NCBI RefSeq assembly: GCF_037038585.1
Contig: NC_092520.1
Coordinates: 118,899,001 to 118,963,000 of the forward strand
DNA: 64,000 nucleotides
Direction: 5' to 3'
DNA from: Patagioenas fasciata
Lineage: Eukaryota > Chordata > Aves > Columbiformes > Columbidae
The number at the start of each line of letters is the position of its first letter. The stretch's first letter is position 1. Both the position numbers and the translations under genes were made by a program. Positions 1-21,096 of the stretch are shown one piece after another. The notes beneath the pieces are model-generated. The model worked only from the letters and a program-made list of their open reading frames with translations. It had not been told where the DNA came from and made no database searches.

Positions 1-311
1 TATGTAATTTTCCTGGCTCTTCATTTGCACGTGTAAAGGGCTTGGTCCCCTTACTGTAACTAACTGTTTAGCGATGTGTTGAAATAGCAGGAGAGTAACT
101 TGGATGCTGGGAACCCTACAAGGAAAAAGAAGAAGTGGAAAGTTTGGCCCAATTCATATATATGAGAAGTTTTTGGTCAACTTCCGAATGGGACACCATT
201 TCCCAGAGGATGCCTATCAAAGCAAGCACCTGCCTTTTTTTTAATGTGCTCTAAAAACTTTTCCTTCACCCATCAAGCTGTGCCTTGGTCACCTGCAGCA
301 CTGCAATGAAC

Positions 312-531
312 TGACATGAAGAAGAAATTTTTTACAAGGAGGGTGGTGAAACACTGGCCCAGGTTTCCCAGAGAGGTGGTGGATGCCCCATCCCTTGAGA
401 CATTCCAGGCCAGGCTGGATGGGGCTCTGAGCAACCTGATCTAGTCGAAGATGTCCCTGCTCAGTTCAGGGGCTTGGGCTGGATGACCTTTGAAGGTCCC
501 TTCCAACCCAAAATATTCCCTGATTCTATGA
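312..531 (+). mobile_element. CR1 LINE 3' fragment
   Basis: This has the typical CR1 3' end: an AAGAAATTTTTTACA-type start, 'GGGTGGTGAAACACTGG', 'GATGACCTTTGAAGGTCCC', and a terminal 'TGATTCTATGA'. It is 5' truncated and diverged and lies in the last RGN intron. Confidence 0.9.
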
Positions 532-9481
<8,950 letters not shown>

Positions 9482-9605
9482 GCCTGTGGGGAAAATAATT
9501 CTGTTTTACAAATGTCTGTCAAGAGCAAGTGCCTATAAAATCAGCTCCCCAGCTGTGAATGCTGAAAAATCAGTGTTTTTATCTGCAGCCAATTCAAAGC
9601 CAATT

Positions 9606-10010
9606 TTCAATTACAGAATAGTTTGGGTTGGAAGGGACCTTCAAAGCTCATCTAGTCCAACCTCCTGCAATGAGCAGGGACATCTTCAACTAGATCAGGT
9701 TGCTCAGAGCCCCGTCCAGCCTGGCCTGGAATGTCTCCAGGGACGGGGCATCTACCACCCCTCTGGGAAACCTGGGCCAGTGTTTCACCACCCTCACTGT
9801 AAAACATTTCTTCCTCATGTCTCGCCTGAATCTCCCCTCTTTTAGTTTAAAACCACCACCCCTTGCCCTATTGCAACAGGCCCTGCTAAAACATCTATCC
9901 CCCTCTTTCTTACAAGCTCCTTTTTAGTACTGAAACACCGCAATAAGGTCTTCCTGGCGCCTTCTTTTCTCCAGCCTGAACAACGCCAACTCTCTCAGCC
10001 TCAGTCTAGA
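9606..10010 (-). mobile_element. CR1 LINE 3' fragment
   Basis: The plus strand begins 'TTACAGAATAGTTTGGGTTG' and continues with 'AAGGGACCTTCAAAGCTCAT' and 'TCTAGTCCAACC', reverse CR1 signatures, running to 'CTTCTTTTCTCCAGCCTGAAC'. It lies in the RGN first intron between the CpG island and the ATG exon. Confidence 0.9.
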
Positions 10011-10020
10011 AGGGTTTTAC

Positions 10021-10115
10021 CTGTACAGAGCACTCACTGAGCAGCGGGGCTTATTTCAGCTGCTTGCACCGATCACCCGCTTCGTGCTTCTTAAGGACTC
10101 AATCAGGTCCAACAA
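10021..10115 (-). promoter_or_regulatory. Alternative RGN first-exon candidate
   Basis: On the minus strand the sequence runs from the edge of the CpG island to a consensus-like donor TGTACAG/GTAAAA, with the exon ending at 10021. It could splice to the RGN acceptor at 9483. The 5' limit is arbitrary, since no TATA box or clear initiator was found. It abuts a CR1 fragment (9606-10010), so the donor may be fortuitous. Confidence 0.25.
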
Positions 10116-10442
10116 CCGGAGTGTGCCCATCCCCCTTTCCCCGCCGAAGCCTGCGGAGACCGCGGACCGGCCCGGCGGGTGGGTGCGCAGCTCGGCCTGC
10201 CGTCAGCCCGCACGGCAAATTCGTAGAAAGGAAAAAAAATAAAAGCAAAAAAAAAAAAGGTGGGGGAAAGTGGGTGATGATTGGGAAGTAAGAAAAGAAA
10301 AGAAAATAATAGAACGGCAGGCGCCGGGCCGGGGCCCGCTTGGGAAAGGCCGGTCCGCCGGCGGGCCCGCCCCCGCACGCCCGGCTGCTCCGCCGCACCT
10401 CCCGCGGCGGCGTCGCTGCCGTGCGGGGGGCGGCATAACTTA

Positions 10443-10497
10443 AACACACACATATATACATTTATATATTTATAGATGTATATCTATTTATATGAGA
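10443..10497. repeat. AC/TA-rich simple repeat
   Basis: Short alternating runs of ACACAC and TATATA/TTTATA interrupt the CpG island. This is low-complexity sequence, likely variable in length between individuals. Confidence 0.7.
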
Positions 10498-10544
10498 AAG
10501 GAGCAATAATGACAAAAGACACGCAAACGCCACGCCTGCCCTAC

Positions 10545-10570
10545 CTGTTCCCAGCACCCCAGCCACAGGT
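10545..10570 (-). promoter_or_regulatory. RGN: Candidate RGN noncoding first exon and TATA promoter
   Basis: Reading the minus strand, a TATAAG box occupies 10599-10594. About 30 bases further on lies a plausible start site near 10570, and then a good donor (AACAG/GTAGGG) at 10545/10544. Joined to the acceptor at 9483 this would give a very short 5' UTR with a purine at -3 of the ATG. The donor and TATA box are seen; the start site and exon use are inferred. An alternative first-exon donor exists at 10021. Confidence 0.4.
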
Positions 10571-10790
10571 GCCGGCCTCCCGCCACTGCCGCTCTTATAG
10601 CGGGGAAGGGAGAGAGGAGGCCGCCGCGCTCGGGCGTGCGGCGACCGGGCCTCCGGTGCCCTTGCCAGGGGCGGGTCCCCCGCCCGGGCCCCGCCTGCCC
10701 CGCGGGGTGGTGACGAGCGGCCATCTCGCCCGCCGGCCAAGGCCGGGCCCCCGGTCCATGGGGCAGCGCAAGTAAAGGGACACCGGCGGT

Positions 10791-13700
10791 CACTTGAGCA
10801 GGGGCGGCTCGCCTCCCCCAACCAAGATGTGCAGGAAGGAAGATGAGGGAGAAGAGACTTCTGTCCCCGGTGGCCAAGTTTCTCTGCTCCCCAGAAAAGC
10901 TGGCTTCCAAAAGGCTGGTTTTCTGCACATCTTCTCCTTGCTGCAGTTTAAGCGTCCACTGGACCTTCACCCTGACTGCCAGCACCAGGGATCTTCCTCC
11001 GTGGCTCCGGCAACACTTCCCTAGGCATCCAGAAACATAGGGCCTTCCATATGCTGTGTCCCCCTTTACTCCATTTCTTTCAAAAACCTGCAAAGGCACA
11101 AGGCAAATGGCTTAATATCAAAATTTCCATGTGCAGTTTGTTCAGTCGTAAAGTAAAAGGCACTTCGAAAATGTCAGCACTGCTCTCCAGCATCTTATGA
11201 GAAAGAACCTTTGACTTGAATTCAGTCATCCCTGTAGGGATCAGGGGTGTAAAAATCTCAGTGCCTCATACGTCTTCTCCTGCCAACTCAGGGTGGGCCA
11301 CGTAGGTACAGGTGGGCTTGCTGCTATGCCGTCCCAAACCAGGATTATCTCGGCTGCTCCAAAACCTGCCTTATCCCCAGCCAGACTTGTTTCCAGCTGG
11401 AGCTTTTTGCAGCCCCTTTACCCCAAAGGTACAGCTCAGCACTGCACACCAGTCATCTCACAGCACCCACGGGACAACCCCTCACAGCTCCTGTTACAGA
11501 TTTTATCTGTTCCTTATCATACACCTTCCTGCTGGCAATTATCTTCTACAAAGCATTTTTACTAGGTTACCTTTATTTATACAGCAGGTGACTTCATTTG
11601 GTCACATTTTTTTATTTTAGTGGTATGTTTGGAAAGTTCATGAGCTACAAATCCTTACCAACATGTTTCATAGACTACTAATGTGATATTTATTACCTTA
11701 TTGTCACTTGAGCAGTTAGGCTTTTGTTTTACAAGCTTGAATTGCATTACCTAAGTGCCTAGCATTGATTTTTTTCCTTTTCTGCCCCCACTGCAGCGTC
11801 ACACAACAAACAGCAGGATTTCACCTCAGACCTGAGGCAAACAAATTATCAGTGACTGCCAACACAGAAAACAAACATCCAGGAAAAAAAGTGCCACAGT
11901 AACTCTGTTTCTTTCATACATTTTACAACAAGAAGATCCAGAGGTTTGAAATTTGAAAGTATGCAAAGAGTTCATTGAGAATTTGTAAGTCACATTTTAC
12001 CAAGCTCAGCCACATTTACTGCTCTCCCACTGTCCTCGCACACTACGAGGTTGCATGGGATATGTGGCCAACACAACCACTTATTGAATTCAGCAGCAGG
12101 AGCCACTCACACACTCAACCCACCTGGCCAGTCTCTCTGCTCCTTGCTGGCTTAAGCATTTGCCACTACAGTTTGAGGGCATCAAAACAAGCTGTGTGTT
12201 GGCACACACTTTGGGAGAAAATTAACAGCTTTTGAGAGTGCCAAGTTACAACACAAACTCTGGTCTTCTTCTGAAGTGCCAAATATTTTGAACTTTGATC
12301 TCTAGTTACATGGGACAGTGCTTCTGTTTTATCTTTTCTGTAATGGCTAATCTAGACTTGCTGAAAGTAGAGCAGGAAGGAATTTGAGGGGGGATGCCTT
12401 CACAGAGAACATCAGCTGAGGTCTTCTGCAAGTACAAGTTCACCATGGGAGAGAAGAGCACAGAAGAGATGGCTGCCAAAGGCGGTCCTGTCATGTGGCT
12501 TCCCCACCAGGAACTTCATCCTCTTGCATCACAGCCACAATATCTACTCTGCAGCCTCCAGACCCCTCCCCAGCAATAGGGAGCACTTGCAGCACCGCTG
12601 TGGCTTCCAAAGGAGATGGCTGGTAGCCCAGCGTTTGTTCCACAAGTTAAGTCACATTGCACACTCACTCCTCCAGCTTTGCAGGGAGCAGGGGAAGCAC
12701 AATCTTATTATCACAGCCATGAAAAGCATAAGGAGTACATCTGCAGCATGGGAGGTCTTGTGAGGTGAAGTCTCAGCCCTCACCCAGCCTGCAGGTTCCC
12801 TAAGCCTGCCACAGGCTCTGACCCTTCTTGCCAGTCGGGAAGTGTTCAGCAGAGCTGGAGAATGGCCTGGTGTGCTGCAGAGCTGGAAAAATCCCCCCAG
12901 CCCATCAGGACTGGAGGAAAGAAGGGGTGCTGGACAATTTCAGGGGTTATAAAAAGAAACTGGTTTTTGCTTATGCTGGTTCCTGGAAGGTCACAGTTGT
13001 TCTTCTGTGTTTTCATGAGCCTCATCCTGTAATTTCTCCTTCTTTAGAGCCAGCTTCATCTTTTTTTCTTTCACCTTTAGTCTTGTTAGTCTTCCTCCCT
13101 GCTTTGAAGGTGGGAGGGCTCTAGGCCTCATCCATGACTGGTACAAAGGGCAAAGGCCATAGATCAGCTGTCCGTATCTTACAGCTGCCTCAAGCACCAC
13201 ATGAAGGAAAAACTAACAAACAAACCCAAAACAAACAAACCAAACAACAGCACCAAGCAAGAGCAGAGGTAGAAATCTAAGGTCAGTCACTGCAATCAGC
13301 TGTCTGGAAAGCAGGAGTTGGCACTGCCATGCACTTGTTTTCAGCCACATAGAGTTATTGGAATTGGCTTGTGTGTCCAGATCAAGCTTTTACTTGTTAG
13401 TAAACAAAAAGTAGGTCCAGGTGAGATCAAACTTCTGAGAAGTCTCAACTGTTTACTAATCCGGATGATCACAGTCATGTATTTAAATACTCATACAGTT
13501 TGAACATTTGCCAAAGTACATCATTTTCCTGCTTTGCAAATGTCTCCTTGAAGGTAGCACGAAGGTGTTAGACAGACTTGTGCCCATTGGTTAATTTATG
13601 TGTTACATCAACTCTAACACCTGTTGCTGTCACAGAAGTTAATGCAGAATGGATTAAGAATCTCAAATGGGGAAACTTTTCTAGAAAGAATTGCACCAAA

Positions 13701-16700
13701 TTACTGTGAAGTCATATTGAAGCATTTAGCCTTAAAAGTCCAGTTTCTCTCACAGAACCAGCAATGGTACTCTCTACTTCTTACAGATTATTGGGCAAAC
13801 TTCTTTCAGCATCATTCCTTATGTACTGGCCACAGTCTCATGAAAAAGCATCTCAAAGCTAAAAATGTAGAGCTATAAGCAGACATTACGTGACCCTTCC
13901 CAGTGCAGCCAGCTTCTCAGGTGTTTCACAAACACCCCTCACAGGTGCACCTCTAACTTCTTTGTCACAGGAGCACCTGCAAGTGCTAGTTCCTGCGACC
14001 TTCAGCTGCCTCACAAAGTCCAGCCTGTGCCTGTCCAACCCTCTGCGCTGCGCTCCGAGCAGCTGGGGAACAGGGCGCTTCAGAAAGGGTAAACGTTCTT
14101 CAGTGGAGCATGGCCAAGACATTTTTCATTAATGCCATACTCTTCTGCTCTTTGGACTCCACGTGATCTGGATTTGCATTTTGCTTGCCTCAGGATTAAA
14201 AAAAAAAAAAAAAAGAGAGCATTGATATGTGCTATGGCAGCTGCAAAATTACAGCCACAATGGAGGCTGTGCAAGGGGAGCCAGGACAATGCAGCATCTT
14301 TCATTCAAGTAGCTGGTTTAGCAACAGTGCTCTCAGTGTTTGCGGCTTTCAGGCACACAGGCCCTTCTTCAGGCGCAAATCAGAAGCAAACTTGAAATTA
14401 ACTGCCGGTCTTGGGGCAACTGCTCTCAGCGTAATTTAGCATGTTCAACCAGACAATTTGAGAGAAGTCAATTTGCTATATTAGCTGTGTGTAGCGAGTG
14501 TAAACTTCTGCAAAAGAATTTGCAAGTGTATTGAAAAGGGGAGAATTGAAGAGAAGCTGCCAGATTAACGTATCCTGTGATTAAGTTATAAAAGATGTAC
14601 CCATCATTAGCTAATTGACATGAGAGAAGTGCGTCCTGACCACCTGCAAAACGAGGGGTATTTTTTCAAGTTTCAGATCCTTCTGTGTGACAAGAGAGAG
14701 ACAGAAGATTAAATAATACAATGTTTAGAAGCAGCATGCTTATCTTATATTTAACGAATAATTACTAGATGTATTGTAAGAAAGAAACTAAACAATTACA
14801 ACTAATATCATCAATTATTTCTTAGTATAGATGTATGTCAAAATTTTCAAAAAATGTAATGCATATGTAATAATTATGTGAATATAAGCAACGCAAGAGG
14901 ATCCAGTCTTTAGAGCACTTATGGAGGATGATTCCCAGAGCTCCCCAGCGCTGTCAATAAAGAATGTCACTTAACAGTGTAATTGACTCTGCTGTTAAGT
15001 TTATTTCTCTGTTTCACTACGATTTGCTTATGGATATTCTGCATCACCTGGCTCACCCAGCTTTTGGCCTCTGTGCTTCCTTAAGCCAGAGGACTAAGGT
15101 GGCTTGTAGAAGGAATAAACAGCAGGGAGAGGGTAAGGCAATGCCCCCACTCCATTTCAGAGGAGATAACAGAATAATGGCCATCAGTTTTGAAGGAGGG
15201 GAACTACTTTGGTCTGGCTCCATTCAAAGAGATGCAAGTGGAGCCTAAAAAGTCAGTGATGCCACGGCAGGGGTTCCCAAACTACTCAGCACCGCCCTTC
15301 TGAGAGAAGAGAGATCAACTGCAGAGGAATGCAACCAGACACCATGGTTTCAGGTGAAGTGGGTGGGCTAGTTTGATTATTCTTTTTTTTTTTTTTCCCC
15401 CCTCAGATATCTCATTCCCTCACTAGGGCCTGCACTTTAAAAGGTATAACCATAGCTATTTTCCCAAACAGCATGTAACACATTTTCTTTTTATAGGTAC
15501 TACCCCAGTTAAGTCCACAGAAAATAAAAAGAGTGGCATATCATGGCATTAGTCACAGCTCTAGGGCTTTCATATGACCAGGAGGTTTCCTGAAGGCATC
15601 TTCCTTTATACGTTGCTGTTATGCTAGGTTTGAAATTCTTTCTCAGGACACCGGCCCACTGATTTGGCCAGGAGAACACCTCTGGAACTCTTATGGCACT
15701 CTGTCAAAATACACCTTGTGTCCCTGTCTTACCCAGTGCTCTTCCTCTGGTGACGGTGGGTGGGGCAGCACCTGCAGAAAAAAGCCAACAGAGACCATAA
15801 AAATGTCTTGAGGAGGGTTAGGTAAAAGAAAGCATAAAGGTGTCATCACTGAGCCTACTTGGAGATTTAAAACAATGTCTCAGATAAGGCAGCCTAGGTG
15901 AGGCTGATACCCAGCTTCAGGGCTGCTGAGAAAGCCATGGGAAAGCAGGGAGCGTCTGCCCAGCCTTAAACAAGAGTCCCAGAGAAAGGGCAGGGCAAGG
16001 TGGATCCCAGGAGGTTGTCCCAGCCAAAAGTCTAGTGGAGAAAGATTTATCTGGAAGCTGTACTCACAGAGGCAGGGAAACTAATGGGAAAATATCCAAG
16101 GCTGCTTCTCCTTACACAACAATGCAGTCATGCAAACTTACCTAAGCTACCTGCAGAGGGATTAACAGAAATAGGCATGAATATCTGCTATTTTCAAACC
16201 ACTTACCCAGTTGCTATGTAATGTTTGGTTTCAGAAAACTGTGCTTGCAGTCACTTTAATCCGCTTCTGTCACATTCCTCCAGAACAGTCCAGCAAGTTG
16301 TCAGATGTGCTGCGTGGAGAGCCTGGGAACAGTTACCCCAGGATGGTCTCTGCAGGAGGGGTATATGTTGCAGAACTGCACCCCAGGAGAGGAGAAAGCC
16401 TGTTCAGCCATGAAGCTTGTAAAAAGGAAGATTCAGAAGCAGCAGTAGCAGGGCATCTCTCATTAAACTAGAACAGAGAAGTCTGAAATTCTTCCCTTCT
16501 TCCCAAAGAAGCCACAGTGAGCCATTCCATTGTTTTCCATCTCTGCCCTTCCCCAGTATTTTTCCCTTGCATGCCAAGGTCCCAGGTTGCACAAGCCACT
16601 TCCTTTTGTTCATTAATTCACATCCAAAGCCTGTTTTCCCAATAGATGTGTCAATTCCCTGCGGTGCTAAACCTTCGCTAGTACTGGGATCATCACAATT

Positions 16701-16877
16701 CACAATGATCAAAACGACGTTTCGGGGGATTATCTTTGCAGCTTTGAATACTTGGTAACGCTCAGTCCCTCCCAGATACCAGATACACACCATGTGCCTG
16801 CAGCACAGCCTGTGTGCCCAGGCCTAGTCACCAGTGCAGTATCACATCAAAATCCAGCGAATGCTTCAGGCTTGTAT
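10791..16877. other. Intergenic region upstream of RGN
   Basis: No gene is recognised. 14540-14900 is AT-rich with several homeodomain- and octamer-like motifs and looks like a candidate conserved noncoding element. A poly-A tract sits at 14199-14214. The other ORFs are short and without support. Confidence 0.6.
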
Positions 16878-17015
16878 TTCATAGAATCGTTTCAGCTGGA
16901 AGAGACTCTCAGGATCATCGAGTCCAACCATAACCTAACTAGCACTAAACCACGTTCTTAAGAACCTTGTCTAGAGGCCTTTTAAACACCTCCAGGGATG
17001 GTGACTCCACTTCTA
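16878..17015 (-). mobile_element. Short CR1 LINE fragment
   Basis: The segment 'ATAGAATCGTTTCAGCTGGA' followed by 'GAGTCCAACCATAACCTAA' and 'ACACCTCCAGGGATGGTGA' is the reverse complement of a CR1 3' end. It is intergenic, between RGN and JADE3. Confidence 0.88.
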
Positions 17016-17583
17016 TGATTTCATAGTTAAACATTTGTAATTTCTCCTTCTGTGGTTTGGGATTCATGGCATGGAGAAAACATTCTGCAGATGACATACG
17101 CAAGTTATAGCCAAGAAGCATTTCTCTTTGGACAACGACATAAATGTAGAAACTATGGTGCTGGGAATCACTGTGCAGCCCTTATTGGTGCTTGTGCAAG
17201 CTTGGCCCAAGTTAACGTCAACGAGTAACCACACTTATTTATTTGTAAAAACTCTACAAACCAATAGCAGCTGTTTCCAAAATAATGGGGATACCAATTT
17301 CCTTCCTTGGCCCTGTCTTTCCCACATCCCAGCCACAAGCAGACTGTACTTGCAAAGGGAACGGGAGGCTGCCAGCCAGAAAGTCAGAAAGTCACGAAAA
17401 GGAAGTCTGTTACTGGAATCTGCTGGAAGAACACCTTTAGGGAAGGAGAAATCCTGGTCCTGAAAACCAGCTGACAATCCAACACTCACTGCTTCTTCCT
17501 AGAGTGGGTTTTTCCACTCTTCTGTATGCACCTTTACTGCCTTCTTTTCTTTCTTTTTTTCCCCCCTCCTGTTTTCTTTTCAG

Positions 17584-17861
17584 TCAGAGGACTTGCTGCT
17601 CCGTTCCACCCAACTCCAGCTTCACTCCCAGCCTGAGCCTGCCTGCGGCCGCCTCCTGAGCCACTCCTGCCCCGACCCCAGCCCGCAAGCACATCGGCCG
17701 CTCAGCTCACGGCTCTGCCTGACCCGCCGCAGGCAGAAGGGTCCCTGCTGCCACTGACACGCCGATTTGCAAATCCTCCAAGCCTCTTCAACACTGCCAG
17801 CTACCGAGCCAGTCAGAGCAGGAGGGATGCCATCAGATCAGAGCAGGAAGGATGCTATTGG
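17584..17861 (+). other. GC-rich exon-like block between JADE3 and RGN
   Basis: A long pyrimidine tract ending TTTTCTTTTCAG (AG at 17582-17583) is followed by a GC- and CpG-rich block and then a donor-like GTAGGT at 17862. The block looks like an internal exon on the plus strand, antisense to both genes, but no long conserved ORF crosses it. It ends with an imperfect tandem duplication. A noncoding RNA exon is one reading; chance splice-like signals around a GC-rich patch is the other. Confidence 0.3.
17815..17859. repeat. Imperfect tandem duplication of about 24 bp
   Basis: The unit 'CAGAGCAGGAGGGATGCCAT' recurs 24 bases later as 'CAGAGCAGGAAGGATGCTAT'. The two copies differ by only a few substitutions. 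Confidence 0.75.
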
Positions 17862-19999
17862 GTAGGTTTTTGCAGCAACAACTGCTCTTTTCTCTCCATT
17901 TTCCTCTTTTTTTTTGCCTTCTTCCCTGCTCCGGCACAGGGAGCAGCTCCTTTCTGCCAGCATGGTGTCTCACAGCACCAGCCTGTGGGAACAGGGGGAA
18001 CTACAGCAAAAGGTCACACAAAACCGACACACATCATCAGCCCGGGGACTTGCTCGCACCGGTTTGTCCTTTGCACATACACAGCAATAGCTGCCTGTCA
18101 TGTATTTATTTGTGCGTGTGTGAAAGCGTATGAGGGACGAGACATAAGGTGTGGCTACGGCCCTTCCTTTATCACATGGTTTGTCCCACCAGGGCAAAGC
18201 AGTCATCCTAAGGCAGAAGCAAATATATTTAAAAAGTGAGGCCAGGGCAGCAAATGGTCTGTAACATTTGCTCAGCTAGGCAGAAACAAAAGCCAGGCTT
18301 GGACTACTTGCTATACACAGCAAATTAGTGTTCAGCAACTCCTTTTCTGGAGGCTGAAGGGGGAAAGGTTTTCCTTGATACTTGACTTGTTAAAATATTG
18401 CCAACTCTGCAGAAATAACTTAGTCCCGATGGACACGGTACTGCTGTTAGACTGATGAGTTTAACAGCCTGCCAGACACAGAGGGTAAAGGCCCTGAATA
18501 AATCACAACAAATGGAAATACTGTTAGCAGTTTCATAATTTAATGAAAAAGTACTTGTAAAAAGGGGACATCTGAAAAAGACCGAGTCCTTCTTGGAAAA
18601 TTGAATATATATATATTTATATATATAAAACAAAATGCAAAAACACACACAAAAAAAATTGACAAATAAGGTTAAGAGGTAATACTTCAAACAGTTAGCC
18701 ACCGAACACACAATAAAAACTAGCAAATGCACTTTGGGGACAATACTTGAGAACTACATAACCAAGGGCTCCTTCATATATCTATTAAAATCATGTAAAA
18801 ATTAGCAAAACCATTGCTCAGACTGGAAACAACTGAATTAATAACCCCAGAAGAGCAGAAATGCTGAGTTTTGCTGAAGCACCAGTTTCCCTCCCTTCTG
18901 CCGTAGGCTTCCGGCCACAAAATAACACGAACACTTTCCTGATCTCCCAGGTAAGTGTTCCAAATAAAATTTTGTAAAATTTCATGACCAGCTAGAGAGG
19001 ATTACTAATAAATATTGAAGGAGAACTAAGAGAATCAGAACCGGAATACAAATTAACAGACATTTGTTTGCTTATTCTGAGTGACCCATGGCTTAGAACA
19101 CAAAGCATTTCCCATTAAAATAAAATATGTGGAAACCTAAAATGCTACTGTATATTTACACCAAAAGAAATAATTTTTAAGATACAGCTCTAGAAAGATC
19201 AATTACACAAATATACATAAAATCAAGAAGTGAAAAAAAAAATTAAGATGCATGAAGAAAATAGAGCAGAATTGCCAAGTATACTTTTTTAAAAATTTCA
19301 CTACTGAAAAGTCCTCCAGCCCCTGACTTGCTAGTCCTATTGCAACGAGGGAGATTTCAAAATTTAAACCTAAAAATGATGTTGCCATTTCCCAAGCTAA
19401 AAGCAATAAATTATGATGAGGAAAAACAGGTCGTCATTTGGATTCTGCATAGTCATCTTCACTCTGGGTGGGGAACACCTTTTGTTTCTACACAAAATGA
19501 ACACCCCAACAGAAGGAAGCAGTATGATGTACCCTATATAACACATGGCCCATTTCAGCCAGCGATGGAGGGACAGAGGATGTTGCCTATTTATGCAATG
19601 TACAGCATTTCAGAGAAAAACAGTGCAGTTACTTTTTTGATCAACACAACACCATCTGGAAAAGGAGAAGTTTGTCTGCATTCAAACAAAAATCCCCTGT
19701 CATTGAAATGAGCAGAAAAAGGATTCCCCTCCCTTCTCGCTTCCTCAGTGCTGGCTGAAATTTAATCACTACTTATCTGCTAATTTTAAAGGACACACAA
19801 AAAAGTGTTAGTTTGGGAAACAGCAACTGATCCAGAGGTTGAAAAGCAGCTTAAGAAAATAATAAATTTCTAGCAATTAAAAAAAAAAAAATACTCCAAA
19901 TGATGACTGGCTAAAGTTTTACAGGCCTAGATGCCAGAAATAAGGCTCCAGTGCCTGTATTTGGGCAACTAGGGTTGAAAATTCATGCCTGCACAAAAA
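17862..19999. other. Region between the exon-like block and the JADE3 3' end
   Basis: AT-rich sequence without repeats other than the AT dinucleotide tract. It may include distal 3' UTR of JADE3 if the hexamer at 20027 is not the main one. No coding evidence. Confidence 0.5.
18605..18630. repeat. AT-rich dinucleotide repeat
   Basis: (TA)n interrupted by TTT, downstream of JADE3. Confidence 0.8.
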
Positions 20000-21096
20000 G
20001 TTCAGACAAAATTATTTCTAATTCAGTTTATTTTAAAAATACCAGGTACACACACCTCTGGACATGAAATCTCAGTTTCAAGAGGAACCTGGCATCACCG
20101 GTGATTGCCTATATTTAAGTGTCAAATAGCATTTTTCTTTGAAGTAGTACATCTACTTTTGTAAACACTATCCACAAAATTAGCCATCTGTACTTGTTAG
20201 CTGGGTAAAATATTTACAAGTGCATCCCACAACAAGCAACTATGTACAGAGATTAAAAAAAACTGAAGTACTAGAAGTTGTATATTTACAAAATAAGCAA
20301 GTTATTGTGAAGAGAAACACAACCTTCAGCAAGAGCAGGGAACAGGCGGGGGGGTGGGGGGAGAGGGGACATGTCTAGAGGTCAGCGAGTTTGGCAGCGC
20401 CAGTGACGGCTGCTTCCACCCTCCGCAAGGAGCCCGCAAACACGGCTGCAGTTCAAAGTCTCCTGCAGGAGAGGGTCGTCACTTAGTAGTCACTTTGGGC
20501 CTGATCCAGCAGAGCACACCAGCATGTGCTCGGAGATCTGAGCACAAACATTCCCATGGTGTGTGTGGGGGGAAAACCAGCAGGACTTTTTTCATGTGCT
20601 TCACTTCCTAACACATCCGCGAGCGCCTTGCTGGATCACAGCCATACTGCAGGTGCTGCAGGACTGTAGTTTCAGTGTCTCCGTTTGCAGTCTCTTTTCA
20701 ATGCATCAGAGCGATGCGAGGACTTACTAGAATGCCTGTCTACCACCGGAAGACTGACAAAAGGTAAACACGCTGCTTCCCACATAAGGTGGCAAGGGGG
20801 AAGCAGTTTCCTGAATTTACACAAAGATTAACCGCTTCGTGCTCTCCCAGATATTACCCTCTTATCAAACATATCAATTTCCACAAGACTTTGCAATAAC
20901 TCAGTTAACCTTGTGAAGACTGCAAGCCAATTCACAGTTGAACACAACTACTCTGATTTCTCTCCCCTCCCCCCATCCTCTACTGCAACTCTTCCTAACA
21001 TAGGTCCTGGACTATTTTCTGGAACCTTTTGATGCTGAGCTTTGCACTGGTACACTGGAATACTTAAAGGCTGAGTTACCCCGTGGGGGCTTCTAA
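20000..21096 (-). other. JADE3: JADE3 3' UTR (inferred extent)
   Basis: The AT-rich, repeat-free sequence after the stop codon is read as 3' UTR. On the minus strand an AATAAA occurs at 20032-20027, the best polyadenylation hexamer seen, which would end the message near 20005-20017. The region includes a C-rich tract on the RNA (plus-strand G-run 20346-20368). A longer UTR reaching toward 18600 cannot be excluded. Confidence 0.5.
20027..20032 (-). terminator. Candidate JADE3 polyadenylation signal
   Basis: A perfect AATAAA lies on the coding strand about 1.06 kb after the stop codon. Use is inferred; no downstream GU-rich element was confirmed. Confidence 0.4.

Larger units (their letters stand above)
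10110..10790. promoter_or_regulatory. CpG island at the RGN 5' end
   Basis: This stretch has dense CpG dinucleotides and long GC blocks at 10130-10205, 10315-10435 and 10540-10760, including GC-box-like GGGGCGGG near 10668. It stands out from the AT-rich surroundings. Two AT-rich interruptions lie inside it: an A-rich tract at 10225-10315 and an (AC)n/TATA tract at 10443-10497. Its position about 0.6-1.3 kb upstream of the RGN ATG points to the RGN promoter. No coding ORF in it resembles a known protein. Confidence 0.7.

Noticed and set aside
10488..11099. A 203-codon open frame on the minus strand across the RGN CpG island
   Set aside because: It is kept open by GC bias, has no family resemblance, and overlaps frames on both strands. 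It runs through the probable promoter.
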